Below, piece after piece: positions 19,267 through 30,199 of a DNA stretch of 64,000 nt. Source of the DNA: Hordeum vulgare subsp. vulgare (taxonomy: Eukaryota > Streptophyta > Magnoliopsida > Poales > Poaceae); the NCBI RefSeq assembly GCF_904849725.1, contig NC_058521.1, positions 556,470,176 through 556,534,175 of the forward strand, given 5' to 3'. Position 1 is the stretch's first letter, and every line of letters starts with the position of its first letter. The position numbers were made by a program, and so were the translations under genes. A model generated the notes under the pieces. That model did not search any database. It worked only from the letters and a program-made list of their open reading frames with translations, and had not been told where the DNA came from.

Positions 19267-19599
19267 CATTCCAGAGCTCAAACCCATGTTCTTGCTCTTC
19301 TTTCTGCATTTTTCGATCTCCTTGTGCAAAGCCACATTCACCAAACTGTTTTGGGAAATTGTTCCTTAGTATGTGACTCCTCCATTGGTCAAATTAGTTT
19401 TTGCTCTAGTGCTTTATTTATTGCATGTTTTTGCTGCCTTGGTGACCCTGTGCTTGAGCTTTGCATGTTAATTATAGTTGGTCCCAAGTAGGTTTGATGC
19501 ATGATATGGCCTCTAGGCACTTGTAGGAGTAGTTGCTATGAGTTTTGTTGAGCCTTGTTCACTTTTCTTATGAGTCATTAAAAATTTCAGAAAAAGAAG
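19267..19599 (+). other. Leader between the U3-like segment and ORF2 (Gypsy A)
   Basis: Conserved with 52935-53283 of Gypsy B (TTAGTTTTTGCTCTAGTGC, CTTGGTGACCCTG). It ends with AAAAATTTCAG about 10 bases before the ORF2 ATG, which looks like a splice acceptor. No ORF is supported. Confidence 0.5.
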
Positions 19600-20622
19600 A
19601 TGTTCAGGAGAAACTATCATGGTGGTTCCTCAAGCAAAAGGGGTCCCCGTCTCTCGATTCGGGAGCTCGATCCCTATCAGCCGAGGAACGCACAGGTACA
19701 ACCATGTGAATGGCCTTCCGATGAATTCATGATTGATGCATGTTTCAAGGACGAGTTTGATACATTTGTTCACAATGCTGGGCTCGAAGAATTCGTCTCC
19801 AATAAATGTGAACAGTATACTTAACTCACTGCCTCTTTTGTTCGTAGATTCAAATTTTCAGTTGGCCGTGACACATCCATACTGTTTGATCTTTATGATA
19901 AATCATATACCATGGATTTAGAGGATTTTAATAGAATTTGCAAGATACCTGATTGGGGTAGTCCCAATGATCCTCCTAAGTCTTCGGTTAGAGATTTTAT
20001 TTCTAGTGTAACTGTTGGAGAAACTAGAGATATTATGCAGGCTACCATGGGGAGCATTCATTTTCCTGCCTTACATTATTTTGCCCTCTTCATAGGTAGA
20101 TGCATTAACGGCAAGATTGAGCATTGTCACCTATGCACACCCAACCTTAGTATTCTTAAGAGCGCAGTAACGTGTGATAGAAGTTTCAACATGGGAGCTA
20201 TAATTGAAAGGAGGCTAAATAATAATGCTAATTAACGGGATTTCTTTGGTGGGATCCATGCCACTCGCATAGAAAATTTTCTTGGAATACCCATCTGCAC
20301 AGGAGATCCCCCGCTCCATACAACTTTCCTTGATCACGCCACTATGACACGTTATCAGTTCCTTGAGAGGGATAGTGAATCCCTCCTATACTGGTTAATA
20401 TTTAACCAATAGTGTGTTTTCCATATTACCCTTCCCGCTCCTGCCTTCTTTGAATTTCAGGTAAAACGAAGATATTACATAACGAGAGGAGAGGCACTGG
20501 AGTATGAGAGGGAGGCGAAGGCTGCTCGCCTCCGTAAGGCAGCTATTCAGGCGGTAGCTGCCGCATTCCCGTACAACCCCCATTATGATTTTGGATATCG
20601 CCGGGACCAGCCTGGGGAGTAG
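19600..20622 (+). pseudogene. Gypsy A ORF2: accessory protein of unknown function
   Basis: One frame of 341 codons runs from ATG 19600 to TAG 20620-20622 without frameshift, broken by stops at 19822-19824, 20233-20235 and about 20410. Landmarks: CEWPSDEF near residue 37, AGLEEFVSNKC, MDLEDFNRICKIP, VTVGETRDIMQATMGSIHFP, HYFALFIGRC, GGIHATR and LPAPAFFEF. The homologue in Gypsy B (53284-54349) keeps the same order of motifs but only around 40-45% of residues by eye. The layout recalls the 'putative plant transposon protein' family found in many plant retrotransposons (Transposase_32-like), which has no known activity. It is not RT, integrase or an obvious envelope: no signal peptide or membrane segment is seen. 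Confidence 0.6.
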
Positions 20623-20643
20623 ACCAACTTAGGCCAAAAGCCT

Positions 20644-20657
20644 AAGCTTGGGGGAGT
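20644..20657 (+). other. Internal copy of the polypurine tract (Gypsy A)
   Basis: AAGCTTGGGGGAGT, 14 of 14 identical to the terminal PPT at 22586-22599. It lies 21 bases after the ORF2 stop. The same copy is present at the same place in Gypsy B (54371-54384). Confidence 0.85.
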
Positions 20658-22585
20658 ACGTGTTTGTCACCGACTTTATATTCATGCTCACACATTTACT
20701 TTGATAGTTGGTGTTCACACTTTGCCATTGTATCATCCATGCTAGTTTATTTCTTTTTCTCGCTTTCTTCTCGTGTGTTTCTTTAAATTGACAAAAACAA
20801 ACAAAAGTAGTTGTAAGTTTACTTTCCAGCTTGCTTAGTGGTAATTAGAGAGAAAACCCAAAAATATTTCACGTTCTTCTTTTGCTTGTTGGGAGCTTTC
20901 CCGTGTAAATAGTTTTCTTTTTCTTTGGGTCAAGGTAGAAGACCATGATTAAAATTTTTAGTGGCTCTCTTATGCATAATTGTTTATCCGTCAAAGAGCC
21001 ATATTACTTTGTCTTCTCCTCTGAGTTTGCTTGCGGATTCCAGCTTAGTCCAGTGCACGAACACTCTCATTATTATTCACATCATTCGGTCGTGCAAGTG
21101 AAAGGCAATAATGATGATATATGATGAAGTGACTGAGACTGGAAAAGCTGGTATGAACTCGACCTATTTTGTTTTTGTAAATTTGACTAGCTCATCATTC
21201 CTAATTCAGCATTGTTATGAGAGAAACATGTTTGCAATGACAACTTAGAGATCATAGTTTTTGATGCCATGCTTAATTAGATAGGAGCTTATAATGGTTT
21301 GTCTTGGATGCCAACATGAATTTCAAGATGATTATGATGTAGTATAATAGGATGGTATCCTCCTTTGAATGATTCAAGTGGCTTGACTTGGCACATGTTC
21401 ACGCATGTAGTTGAAACAAAATCAACATGGCCTCTATGATATTCATGTTTATGGTGATTTATATCCTACTCATGCTTGCACTCAATGTTGGTTAATTTCA
21501 ATGCATATTAGTGACTGTTGTCGCTCTCTAGTTGGTCGCTTCCCATTCTTTTGCTAGCCTTCACTTGTACTAAGAGGGAATAGTGCTTGTGCATCCACTT
21601 CCATAAACCCAAAGTTGTTCCATATGAGTCCACCATACCTACCAATATGCGGTATCTACCTGCCATTCCAAGTAAATTTGCATGTTCCACTCTCTAAACC
21701 TTTAAATAATAATCTGTTTTGTATGCCCGAACCGCTCATGTGGTGACAAGGGGCGGTCAGTATATTCCATGCTAGGCGTGTTATCCTCGATACGTGTTAA
21801 TTAACTATAACTCACGAGAAAGGGGCCGGTAATCGGAATGCCAAGTTCCATCCTCAAATAGAAAATATAATTGCAAACAAAACTCCCCTGGATTGTTGTT
21901 GAGTGTGATTGATCGGTGGTGGGGGAGTCAAAACTGTACTTTTCTGTTTGGGAACCGCCTATAATATGTGTAGCATGGAAGATGGTGAAAACTCTTGGTC
22001 ATCGCGTTGACAATGAAAGCATACCACCCAAAATTATGTATCTCTATTTTAAAAGCTTGAGCTCTGGCACCTCTGCAAATCAATGCTTCCCTCCGCAAAG
22101 GGCCTATCTATTTACGTTTCTGTTGAGTCATCCTCTTCTTATAAAAGCACCAGTTAGAGAGCACCTCCGTCATTTTTATGTTTTGCTATTAATTGATATT
22201 GAGTATGACTGTGACTGGATCTTCTTTGCCACGAATTACAATGTTCAGTCAACCCTTGGTCTTTGAAGGTGCTCTGCATTTATGTTTTGCGGTCGCAGAA
22301 AGGGCTAGGGAGATACCATATGCTCATATTGTTTTCATGTTTATTTTGATTTAAGTGTTGACGTTTGAAACGTATTATTATTGCTCGCTAGTTGATTATG
22401 CCATTGATATGAGTACACCATGAGACCTAAATGTTATTGGTTATGTGGTTAGCTTATAATCTTGCTGAAAATTCGAATATGAGTTAGACATAATTACAAC
22501 AACAAGATCACACAGAGTTCGTAAACGTTTTTCTTTTGTCTCTTTCAGTTTGTCAACTGAATTGCTTAAGGACAAGCAAGGCTTT
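20658..22585. other. Long non-coding 3' region of Gypsy A
   Basis: About 1.9 kb without a supported ORF. It is well conserved with 54385-56276 of Gypsy B (for example TTGGGAGCTTTCCCGTGT, AGATCATAGTT, CCCGAACCGCTCATGTGG, TGGTGGGGGAGT, CCATATTACTTTGTC). Such conservation without coding capacity suggests a role in RNA packaging or replication, or simple shared ancestry. Confidence 0.6.
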
Positions 22586-22599
22586 AAGCTTGGGGGAGT
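22586..22599 (+). other. Terminal polypurine tract of Gypsy A
   Basis: AAGCTTGGGGGAGT directly before the 3' LTR, the expected primer site for plus-strand DNA synthesis. Confidence 0.9.
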
Positions 22600-24008
22600 T
22601 GATACGTCTCCATCGTATCTACTTTTACAAAGTCTTTTGCCCTTGTTTTGGACCCTAATTTTCTTGATTTGAATGGAGCTAACCCGGACTGACGCAGTTT
22701 TCAGCAGAATTGCCATGGTTTTGTTTTTGCGCAGAAATAAAAGTTCTCGGAATACCTGGAAACTTACGAGGATTTTTTGTGGAATATAGAAAATTTACTA
22801 GCGCAATAATTACCTAGAGACACGGAGCCAGGAGCCCATAAGCCCAGGAGGCGCGCCCCCTAGGTCGCGCCTGGCATGCTTGTGAGGCCCTCGTGGCTCC
22901 GCAGCCTCCTACTCCATCTCTATATATTCTCTCTCGCCCAGAAAAAATTAAGAGAGAAGAGTTCATCGTGTTTCATGACACGGAGCCGCCGCCACCACCC
23001 GTTCTTCCTCTGGAGGGTAGATCTGGACTCCGTTCTGGGCTCCGGAGAGGGGAAATCGACGCCGTCATCATCACCAACCATCCTTCATCGCCAATTCCAT
23101 GATGCCCTTCATCGTTCGTGAGTAATCTCATCGTAGGCTTTCTCTACGGTGATGGGTTGGATGAGATCTATCATGTAATCGAGTTAGTTTTGATGGGGTT
23201 TGATCCCTAGTATCCACTATGTTCTAAGATTGATGTTGCTACTACTTTGCTATGCTTAATGCTTGTCACTAGGGCCCGAGTGCCATGATTTCAGATCTGA
23301 ACCTATTATGTTTTCATCAATATATGTGTGTTTTGATCCTATGTTGCAAGTTGTAGTCACCTACTATGTGTTATGACCCGGCAACCCCGGAGTGACAATA
23401 ACCGGAACCACTCCCGAAGATGACCATAGTATGAGGAGTTCATGTATTCACTATGTGCTAATGCTTTGTTCCGGTTCTCTATTAAAAGGAGACCTTAATA
23501 TCCCTTAATTTCCATTAGGACCCCGCTTCCATGGGAGGGATGGACAATAGATGTCATGCAAGTTCTTTTCCATAAGCACGTATGACTAAATACGGAATAC
23601 ATGCTTACATTGTATTGACGGACTGGAGCTAGTTACATATCACCCTATGTTATAACTGTTACATGATGAATGTCACCCGACATAATTATCCATCACCGAT
23701 CCAATGCCTACGAGTTTTTCCTACTGGTCCTTGCTAAGTTACTTCACCGTTACTCCTGTCACTACTGGTACTGTTATCGCTACTGCTGTTACCACTGCTA
23801 CAGTTACCGCTGCTACCGTTACTATCACACTACTTTGCTACTGAAACTCTGCTGCAGATACTAAGTCTTTCAGGTGTGGTTGAATTGACAACTCAACTGC
23901 TAATACTCGAGAATATTCTTTGGCTTCCCCTTGTGTCAAACCAACAAATTTGGGTTGAATACTCTACCCTCGAAAACTGTTGTGATCCCCTATACTTGTG
24001 GGTTATCA
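22600..24008 (+). repeat. 3' LTR of Gypsy A (intact)
   Basis: Starts TGATACGTCTCCATCG, ends GGGTTATCA; 1,409 bp. TATA region CTCTATATATTC at about 22918-22929. It is followed by AGTAT (24009-24013), the target duplication that is found 51 bases upstream of the 5' LTR. Confidence 0.9.
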
Positions 24009-25239
24009 AGTATGCAGGCACAAATAAAGCAAGTGAGGATTAACTCGCGTGAAGAATTTGAGGTTGAGGAATTTCAGAGAAAGTCTTTAGCAAATTCTTC
24101 AAACATTAACAATGAAAATCTTCAACATACAATATTGAGGAATTGAAAGAGTTGAAGAAATAGAACCCGTATCACAGTGAAGACAATGGTTGATGACCCA
24201 GTTCCAACTGTTGTGACAGTTGTACGTCTGGTTTGGAGCGGCTTGGTATTGAAACCAAAGGACACATAGTCCCGGGACACACAGTCCCTACCGTATTCTC
24301 CTTGAGCTAAGGACACACAGTCCCCCAAACACTCGTGGTAAGTCTTCAAGGGAGACTTCCAAACCCTCACAAACTTGGTCACCCGGCGATCCACAATTGA
24401 CTGCTGGATTGCTCTAGACCATGACGCCTAACCATCTCGAGGATGCACAGTCCTCAAAGGTAAAAGGCTTCAGTCCCACATAGGAACAAATTCTTCAGTG
24501 ATGCTCAATCACTTGGTTTTTGGTTTGCGGTTTGGTGTTTGGGGTATTTCCTCACTAATGATTTACTCTCGAAGACTCTAAGGAATTTGGGTTGCCCTAA
24601 ATGACAAGTGTCAGTTTCTAGCGGAGCAGCCAACTAGCTAATGGTTGTGGGGGGTGGCTATTTATAGCCTGGGAGCATCCCGACATGATTTGACATTAAT
24701 TCCCCTAAATAATATGATCATTGGTGTGGATAAGATCAGTGATGTGGCGCGAATTGCGGCAACGGTCGGGACCCTCAACTGTGAGAGTCCTCATGTCCCT
24801 CATATTCCTCACTTGAGGCTTTTGGTAGGATTAGGCTTGGGTTTAGCATCATGAGGAAATCCATTCCGAAGTGTTACCTCGACCCCCTTTAACAGTACGG
24901 TGTTCCTATAACTCAAGAGTGAATAAAATGAAACAGAAATAATAAATCTTCACGCTTCAAAGTCTTCGGGTCGTTTTTCTTCAAGACACCCCGAATTCAT
25001 CATCTTCAATATCTTCATGAGGAATATCAATTTCATCGCAATTTCTTCGCGATCAAAGTCTTCAGCAGATGACCAATTTCTTCAGACGAAGATATACATT
25101 TTGAGGGGTCGATATTCATCGTATATTTCAAACTCCTCAGCGACTTATAGATCCTTTGTACACTCATGAACACATTAGATACTTAACCTATAAGTCTTCA
25201 AACCACCAAAATCACTAAGGGGCACTAGATGCACTTACA

Positions 25240-25255
25240 ATCTCCCCCTTTTTGG
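25240..25255 (-). other. Polypurine tract of the Maximus-like element
   Basis: The minus strand reads CCAAAAAGGGGGAGAT immediately before the LTR start TGTAAG. This fixes the orientation of the element and the LTR boundary. Confidence 0.85.
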
Positions 25256-25767
25256 TGGTTGATGACAATTAGGTTAAGTCTTCGACGCAGATAAAAATAT
25301 GAAGTGTAAATACACATTTGAGGAATTTGAAATCAAGATACAGAGAGACTCCCCCAAAAGATGTGCATATCTTGAGGATTTCGCTTTTCACAGCAAACAC
25401 ACATTGATGACTTATATCATGGAGATCTCCCCCTGAGTCTTGTAAATCATGCATACATATGACATATAATATGAAGAATTTGAGAATGCATGATGAGAAA
25501 TGATGTCTCACGAATTTCAGCATGCGTGCAATAATATTTTCAGGAATAAGCATGCGAAGAAAAACGTTCAAAAGTGTCAGAGTACCATCGGGCTTAAGTT
25601 ACAACTCATTACATAAAACACTTCAGAAGAACCAAGAGTTTGTAACTTAATAAAGTTCATAAGCCCCAAAATATATCCCGCGTGAAGACCAACTCTCAGA
25701 TTTCTCCCCCTTTGTCATCAAGTGACGAAAAGGGACAAAACTGAGGACTAACGCCCCTTGAAGACTT
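25256..25767 (-). other. 3' untranslated interior of the Maximus-like element
   Basis: Lies between the accessory ORF stop and the PPT. AT-rich, with no supported ORF; several CTCCCCC words. Confidence 0.5.
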
Positions 25768-28700
25768 TCACTTCTTGGCTGATGAAGAAGACGCGTGAGG
25801 ATTCTTGGCGACGGGCTTCCTCCTTGGTCCAGTGGCAGTGTCTTCTTGTTCTTCATCAGATTATGTAGTGCGAAATGAAGAAAAAGAGCTGTCCTCAAGG
25901 CCAGGAACTGGAATTGGCTTGAATTTCTTCTTGGGAGGCCACGACCAGTTTAAGTCCTCAGTAAACTCCAATTCATCAAGTTCTTCTTGAGTCTTCATAT
26001 GAACCAGAGTGGCCCAGGTCCGATCAAAAACCTCATGAAGATAGTAGTGATTTTTCTTCACTGCATTCTGGGTCTCGTTGAGGGTTTTCACAATGGCACT
26101 GAATTGATGTTTTACCCATTCGTGATTCCGATCGACCTTCTGATGAAGATTGAGGAGTAGTTCTCGGTTAGTCATCACCCTTGGGGCAACAGGGCTAGGT
26201 GGGTCCTGAGTTTTAGTGTCATCCCATGAAGAATATGCATCTGTTCATAAAACTTGGCATCAAGGGGCCGACTTCCTTCATAGATGACAAATTTTCCTTT
26301 TTCCTTTAACAAGCTCAAAAGTCTTCTTGTTGACTCTGATAGGAGGCATATATCCAATCTGATTATTGAAATCAGCATGATAGTTGATGCCTGACGTGTG
26401 TATGATGAATCTCATGATCCATGGAGCGTAAATATTCAGGTCGAAGGGTGACATAGCATTGTCAGCCAGAGTCCTCAGGAAGAAGTCATGAAGCTTTATG
26501 GGGATGCCACGAATGATGTTGAAGAGGATATTCTTCATGATGCCTACAACATCTTCTTCACCATCATGGCCCTTGATTGGAGCGATGACACTGCACAGAA
26601 TCATGTAGACAGTCCTAGGTTCATACTTCAAGTCTTGAACCAGAAAAGTCATTCTTGGTGGTTGACCCTTGGCCAAAGGCTTCATGACGACTTACATCAG
26701 TTTGTTGGGCAACTCCCGTTCATCATACATCATCACAGCTTGTTCTGAGGGAATTGAAACCGGAAGCACTCACAGCAGCTCAGTAGCAGGGGCTTTGTAA
26801 TGTGTGTGTTGTGTCATCCAGTACAGGACCCATGTGTTGATATCCTTCGGGTCTCTAGAGATGTGCAAAGTAGCATAAAACTGAAGAATGATATCACTGT
26901 TCCAATCACAGATATCAGTGCAGAGAGGCACCAGTCCGGCTTCATGAAGAACGTTGAGGACTGGGGCGAAGCAAGGAATTTCTTCCAACTCAACATGAGG
27001 AATATGCATGTGCTGAAATATTTCGTTTCTTCCAAAGAGCACAGAGGCATAGTAGTTGAGTTGAGTCCTTGTCCAAAATTTCTTGTGCCTGATGCAAAGC
27101 TTGTCATATGGATTGTCGCCGATGAAATATATCCGTTCTTCATAGAATGCTTCCTTCTGAAACTTCTGCCTCTTTGAAAACGACTGATTTTGCACTGGCT
27201 GAAGGTTATGCTGCTTTTGTTGAGGAGATACTATCATTGTTGTTTCAGTGTTGACCCCAACAATAGCAGTTTCAGTATTGGGTGCACGAGCATTCTCTTC
27301 AGCATGTTCCTCAGGTTGAGGATTTTCCTCAGGTTGAGGATGTTCCTCAGCTTGAGGAATTTGCTCCGTGGAGGAGGCAAAATCTTCAGCTCTTGCAGTT
27401 GATCCTTGAGCAGGTTCATCACGCGTCTTGTGAGGAATGAAGGACTGAGGAATATCATCAATTTGTATTTCCTCATCCATGGTTTCTTCAGAATCAGCAT
27501 CTTTCATTTCCTCATCAATCGGAATTCCCTCATCTTATTCTGGAATAACATAGTCAATTCCAAAGGGAATCAAAGTATATGATGGAGCTACCTTAAGAGG
27601 CACAACATCGAGTGGAGTAGTTTTATCAAGTGTCTTTAGGCGCTAGGCCTCTGATGATTCTGGGGTTAAAGAAGCTTTTCTTTTCTTCGCTTCTTTCTCA
27701 GCAGCCTTGGTTTTCTTCACGTCTGATGCAGACGGAACCATTTTCTTCACCTTTGAGGATTGAGGTGAAGGTATTTTCTCTTCAGGACCTGGTGCAGTAC
27801 CAGTCCTTGCAGTTTCCTCAGCTGAAGCATTTTCTTCAGCTGGAGAAGATTCATCAGCTGGAGTGCCTTGAGCTATTTCCTCAATCAGAGGTTCATTAGC
27901 TCGACTATCTTGAGGCATTTCCTCAGCAGGAGATTCTTCTTCTTCATCTTCCTCAGTGAGCTGAACAGAATAGCTGGGCTCAGGCTGCTTTGGTTTTGCT
28001 GGAGGAGCAAGTTTATTGTTATATTCATCAACAACATCAGTTGCAAACTTGATGAAACTTGACTTGAGACTTTGACGATCAAATAGTTTGGTGTACTTGT
28101 CGCTCAAAGTCTTCAGTTTAGCATGGGTTGACACAAGATCATCAGTCTCATTGATGAATGTGGCCACCATATGGCTGATACCTGGGGGAAGCTTCAAGTT
28201 ATCAATGGGTGTGTTTGGATCATCATACCAGACATTGATGTAGTCCAGCAGGACCTTTGGGTCCATGGTAAGAGGAATAGCGCTGCCTGAGGCTTGTGCG
28301 ATGCATTCCTGCTTGTTTCTGATGATGGCTTGAAGAGTTTCATAATCAATTTCATCACTTCCTTCTGATGCAGAAGGGACTGTGATGACTTTGCTTGGGC
28401 TGGGTCTTATGCCTCTTCCAGCAGTCATTTTAGTCTTCAATGGTGTTGGTGAAGACTTTGTCTCTGAACTCGTGGCAGAAGGTACACAGGAGCTGGAGTG
28501 AGCAGGTTGTTGCTTGACAATCTGCTTGTGTTCAGGCTTTGAAGCCTGTGTAGCTATTGAGGGTTTTGGCGCAGGCGCAGCCTTCTGAGGCAAGTGCTCT
28601 TTAGGCTTTGAATTCTTTGGTTTCTGTGGCATAGTCTTCACTTGAGGAATAGTTGTACCAGAAGCTTCAGCAGCAGAAGAGGTGGATGTAGTGGCAGCAG

Positions 28701-29135
28701 CAGATTCCTCATTGAATGTCCTCACTACGACTTCTGCTTTCATATGAAGCTTAGACAAGTGTTTGTCTTTTTCCTCAGGATAATCATCAACAGTTTTGAT
28801 GCTTGAAGGATGTGCTACCTGATGATCACTGAGAGGAGGCCTTTTGCAAGGTGGCTTGAGGGCGAATTTCTTCGCATACTTTGGAGTGACAAAGCGATAT
28901 TCCTTCCACTCCTTAGCCCACGTGCGTTCTATCTTTTGAAGCCTGATTTTCCTTTTCGCCATAGGTTCTTGCTCATCTGGCTACAATAGTCAAGGTATAT
29001 ATCCCGAGGGATATCAATTGGGGTGTTTTGTTCAAGTTTCTTGCCACCCTTTGGCTTTCTGTCATCTTCCATTTTCTTCAGCTGAGGCTTTTGCTGAGGA
29101 ATTTGCACTCTAGAGGATTCTGATGACACTGGCAA
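25768..29135 (-). pseudogene. Accessory (env-position) ORF of the SIRE/Maximus-like element, about 1,100 codons
   Basis: Lies downstream of pol, where Sireviruses carry an extra ORF often called env-like. The start is MPVSSESS at 29135 or MEDDRKPKGG at 29072. A frameshift near 28960 leads into MAKRKIRLQKIERTW at 28962. From there one frame runs to 26278 with stops at 27645-27643, about 27537, 26772-26770 and about 26700. Further frameshifts lie near 26297-26180, and the frame ends SSSSAKK-stop at 25768. Order of parts: basic N-terminus (WAKEWKEYRFVTPKYAKKF), long Pro/Ser/Lys region, acidic repeats (AEEN, QPEEN), then a globular part with FYEERIYFIG, LVPLCTDICDWNSD, ILQFYATLHI and THYKAPATELL, and a basic tail. 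No signal peptide or membrane helix is seen, so a true envelope role is not supported. The globular part recalls the 'putative plant transposon protein' type of fold. Confidence 0.6.
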
Positions 29136-29420
29136 AGTTTCTTTGAGGAATGCCTATATGGCAAGCACGAAGAACAGAGGCAACATCAGTAGATGCTCTT
29201 CTGTTCGAGTCTGCTGCGCCCTAACTTGGCGGCAGAAGACGTCTACGGCAGCGGTGGATGAAGATGTTCCGCTTCCGGCATGAGCTCGACGACGGAGAGG
29301 TCGAGGCAGTGAAGCTGTTCCTCACCGGGGACGAGATTTCTAGCGATGGCGCTAGGTTTTGCTTGTGGAGGAGAGAAGGTTGAGAGAGAACCAAGAGTTT
29401 GGACAAAAGGGGTAAGGGCG

Positions 29421-29428
29421 TATTTATA
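29421..29428 (-). promoter_or_regulatory. Candidate internal TATA box upstream of the accessory ORF
   Basis: The minus strand reads CTATAAATACGCCC. Downstream come a CT-rich leader (GGTTCTCTCTCAACC) and AAACCTAGCGCC, as in plant 5' leaders. The ATG used is about 290-350 bp downstream, with possible exon/intron structure between (CCCCG/GTGAGG at about 29328 looks like a donor). Confidence 0.4.
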
Positions 29429-29803
29429 GCTCAGGTGAAAACTGTTCGGCCGATTCTTTCGGACCGAACTACCCTTGCCCATTCGCCTATGCACGACACG
29501 TGTAGCCACAGTTTAAAGCGGTGGAGATCGTGCTTATCTGATCGTGGGAAGTGGGGTTCAGTTACTTTGTAACAATATTAAAATCATTTTTGAAGATTTG
29601 AGGATTTCGTTGCAAAATCATCAGCTGACAGGGACTTAGTGACGATTTTGAACAAAGTTTCAAGTAGAACCCATATGAAGAATTGAATAGACTGGGTGAG
29701 TATAGCATAGAGGGGAGTAGAGTCTGATCACATTCACTTAGATGAAATATCAAGTTGAAGAAATAGCTATAAGTGAATGTTGTTGACGACTTTGAAATCA
29801 CGA

Positions 29804-29859
<56 letters not shown>
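29804..29859. repeat. Compound (TC)n(TA)n microsatellite
   Basis: About nine TC units followed by about nineteen TA units. Useful as a polymorphic marker. Confidence 0.95.
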
Positions 29860-29863
<4 letters not shown>

Positions 29864-30199
29864 AAGCGTAAGGTTGATGAATTTCAACTTTCAAGAAAAA
29901 CAACTTTGAATAATAACAAGTTTGAAGAATAACAACTTTGAAGAATAACAACTTGAGGAATTTCAAAATTGGGTGGTGGCATGACCAACCGTATAAGAAT
30001 GATGATTTCAGGCGCTGCGTACAATTGTCGTAGGGCCCTAAGAACCAAATTCTTCATTAATTTCCTCACACTAAGAGTGATATTCTTCATTGGTTGAAGA
30101 AAATCGATTCTTCGTGTGTTGCACATCTAAGTCATCAATTTTGCATAAGTGTTAGGATGTGTGCATGTATTTACAAAACATTTGAAGATTCTAAGATAT

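Larger units (their letters stand above)
11803..24008 (+). mobile_element. Gypsy element A: complete, gag-protease-ORF2 type without RT or integrase
   Basis: LTRs of about 1.41 kb (TGATACGTCTCCATCG ... GGGTTATCA) bound an interior of about 7.5 kb. Order: LTR, PBS (15062), gag (15130), retropepsin, internal U3-like segment (19045), ORF2 (19600), internal PPT (20644), non-coding region, PPT (22586), LTR. No reverse transcriptase, RNase H or integrase motif is found in any frame supplied, so it must be mobilised in trans. LTR type and the DLGAGVSVMP protease point to the Athila-like branch of Ty3/Gypsy (Fatima/Sabrina-like; exact name uncertain). Insertions inside: a solo Angela LTR and a Mutator-like element. 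The two LTRs differ at many positions, so the copy is fairly old. Confidence 0.85.
11627..25239 (-). repeat. 3' LTR of a SIRE/Maximus-like Copia element, split by Gypsy A
   Basis: Read on the minus strand the LTR starts TGTAAGTGCATCTAGTG at 25239 and ends CGCATTTTCA at 11627. The pieces are 24014-25239 and 11627-11751, about 1.35 kb once Gypsy A is removed. It is directly preceded on the minus strand by a polypurine tract. The bases left of it (AAGAT, 11622-11626) would be the target duplication, but the partner end is beyond the window. Confidence 0.75.
29136..30199 (-). other. Spacer between pol and accessory ORF in the Maximus-like element
   Basis: About 1 kb after the pol stop at 30200. 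It holds repeated TTTGAAGAATAACAAC-type words (29880-29950), a dinucleotide microsatellite and the TATA-containing leader. No ORF is supported. Confidence 0.5.

Noticed and set aside
25768..29135. True envelope glycoprotein in the Maximus-like element
   Set aside because: No signal peptide, hydrophobic membrane segment or cleavage site is visible; only the position after pol is env-like.
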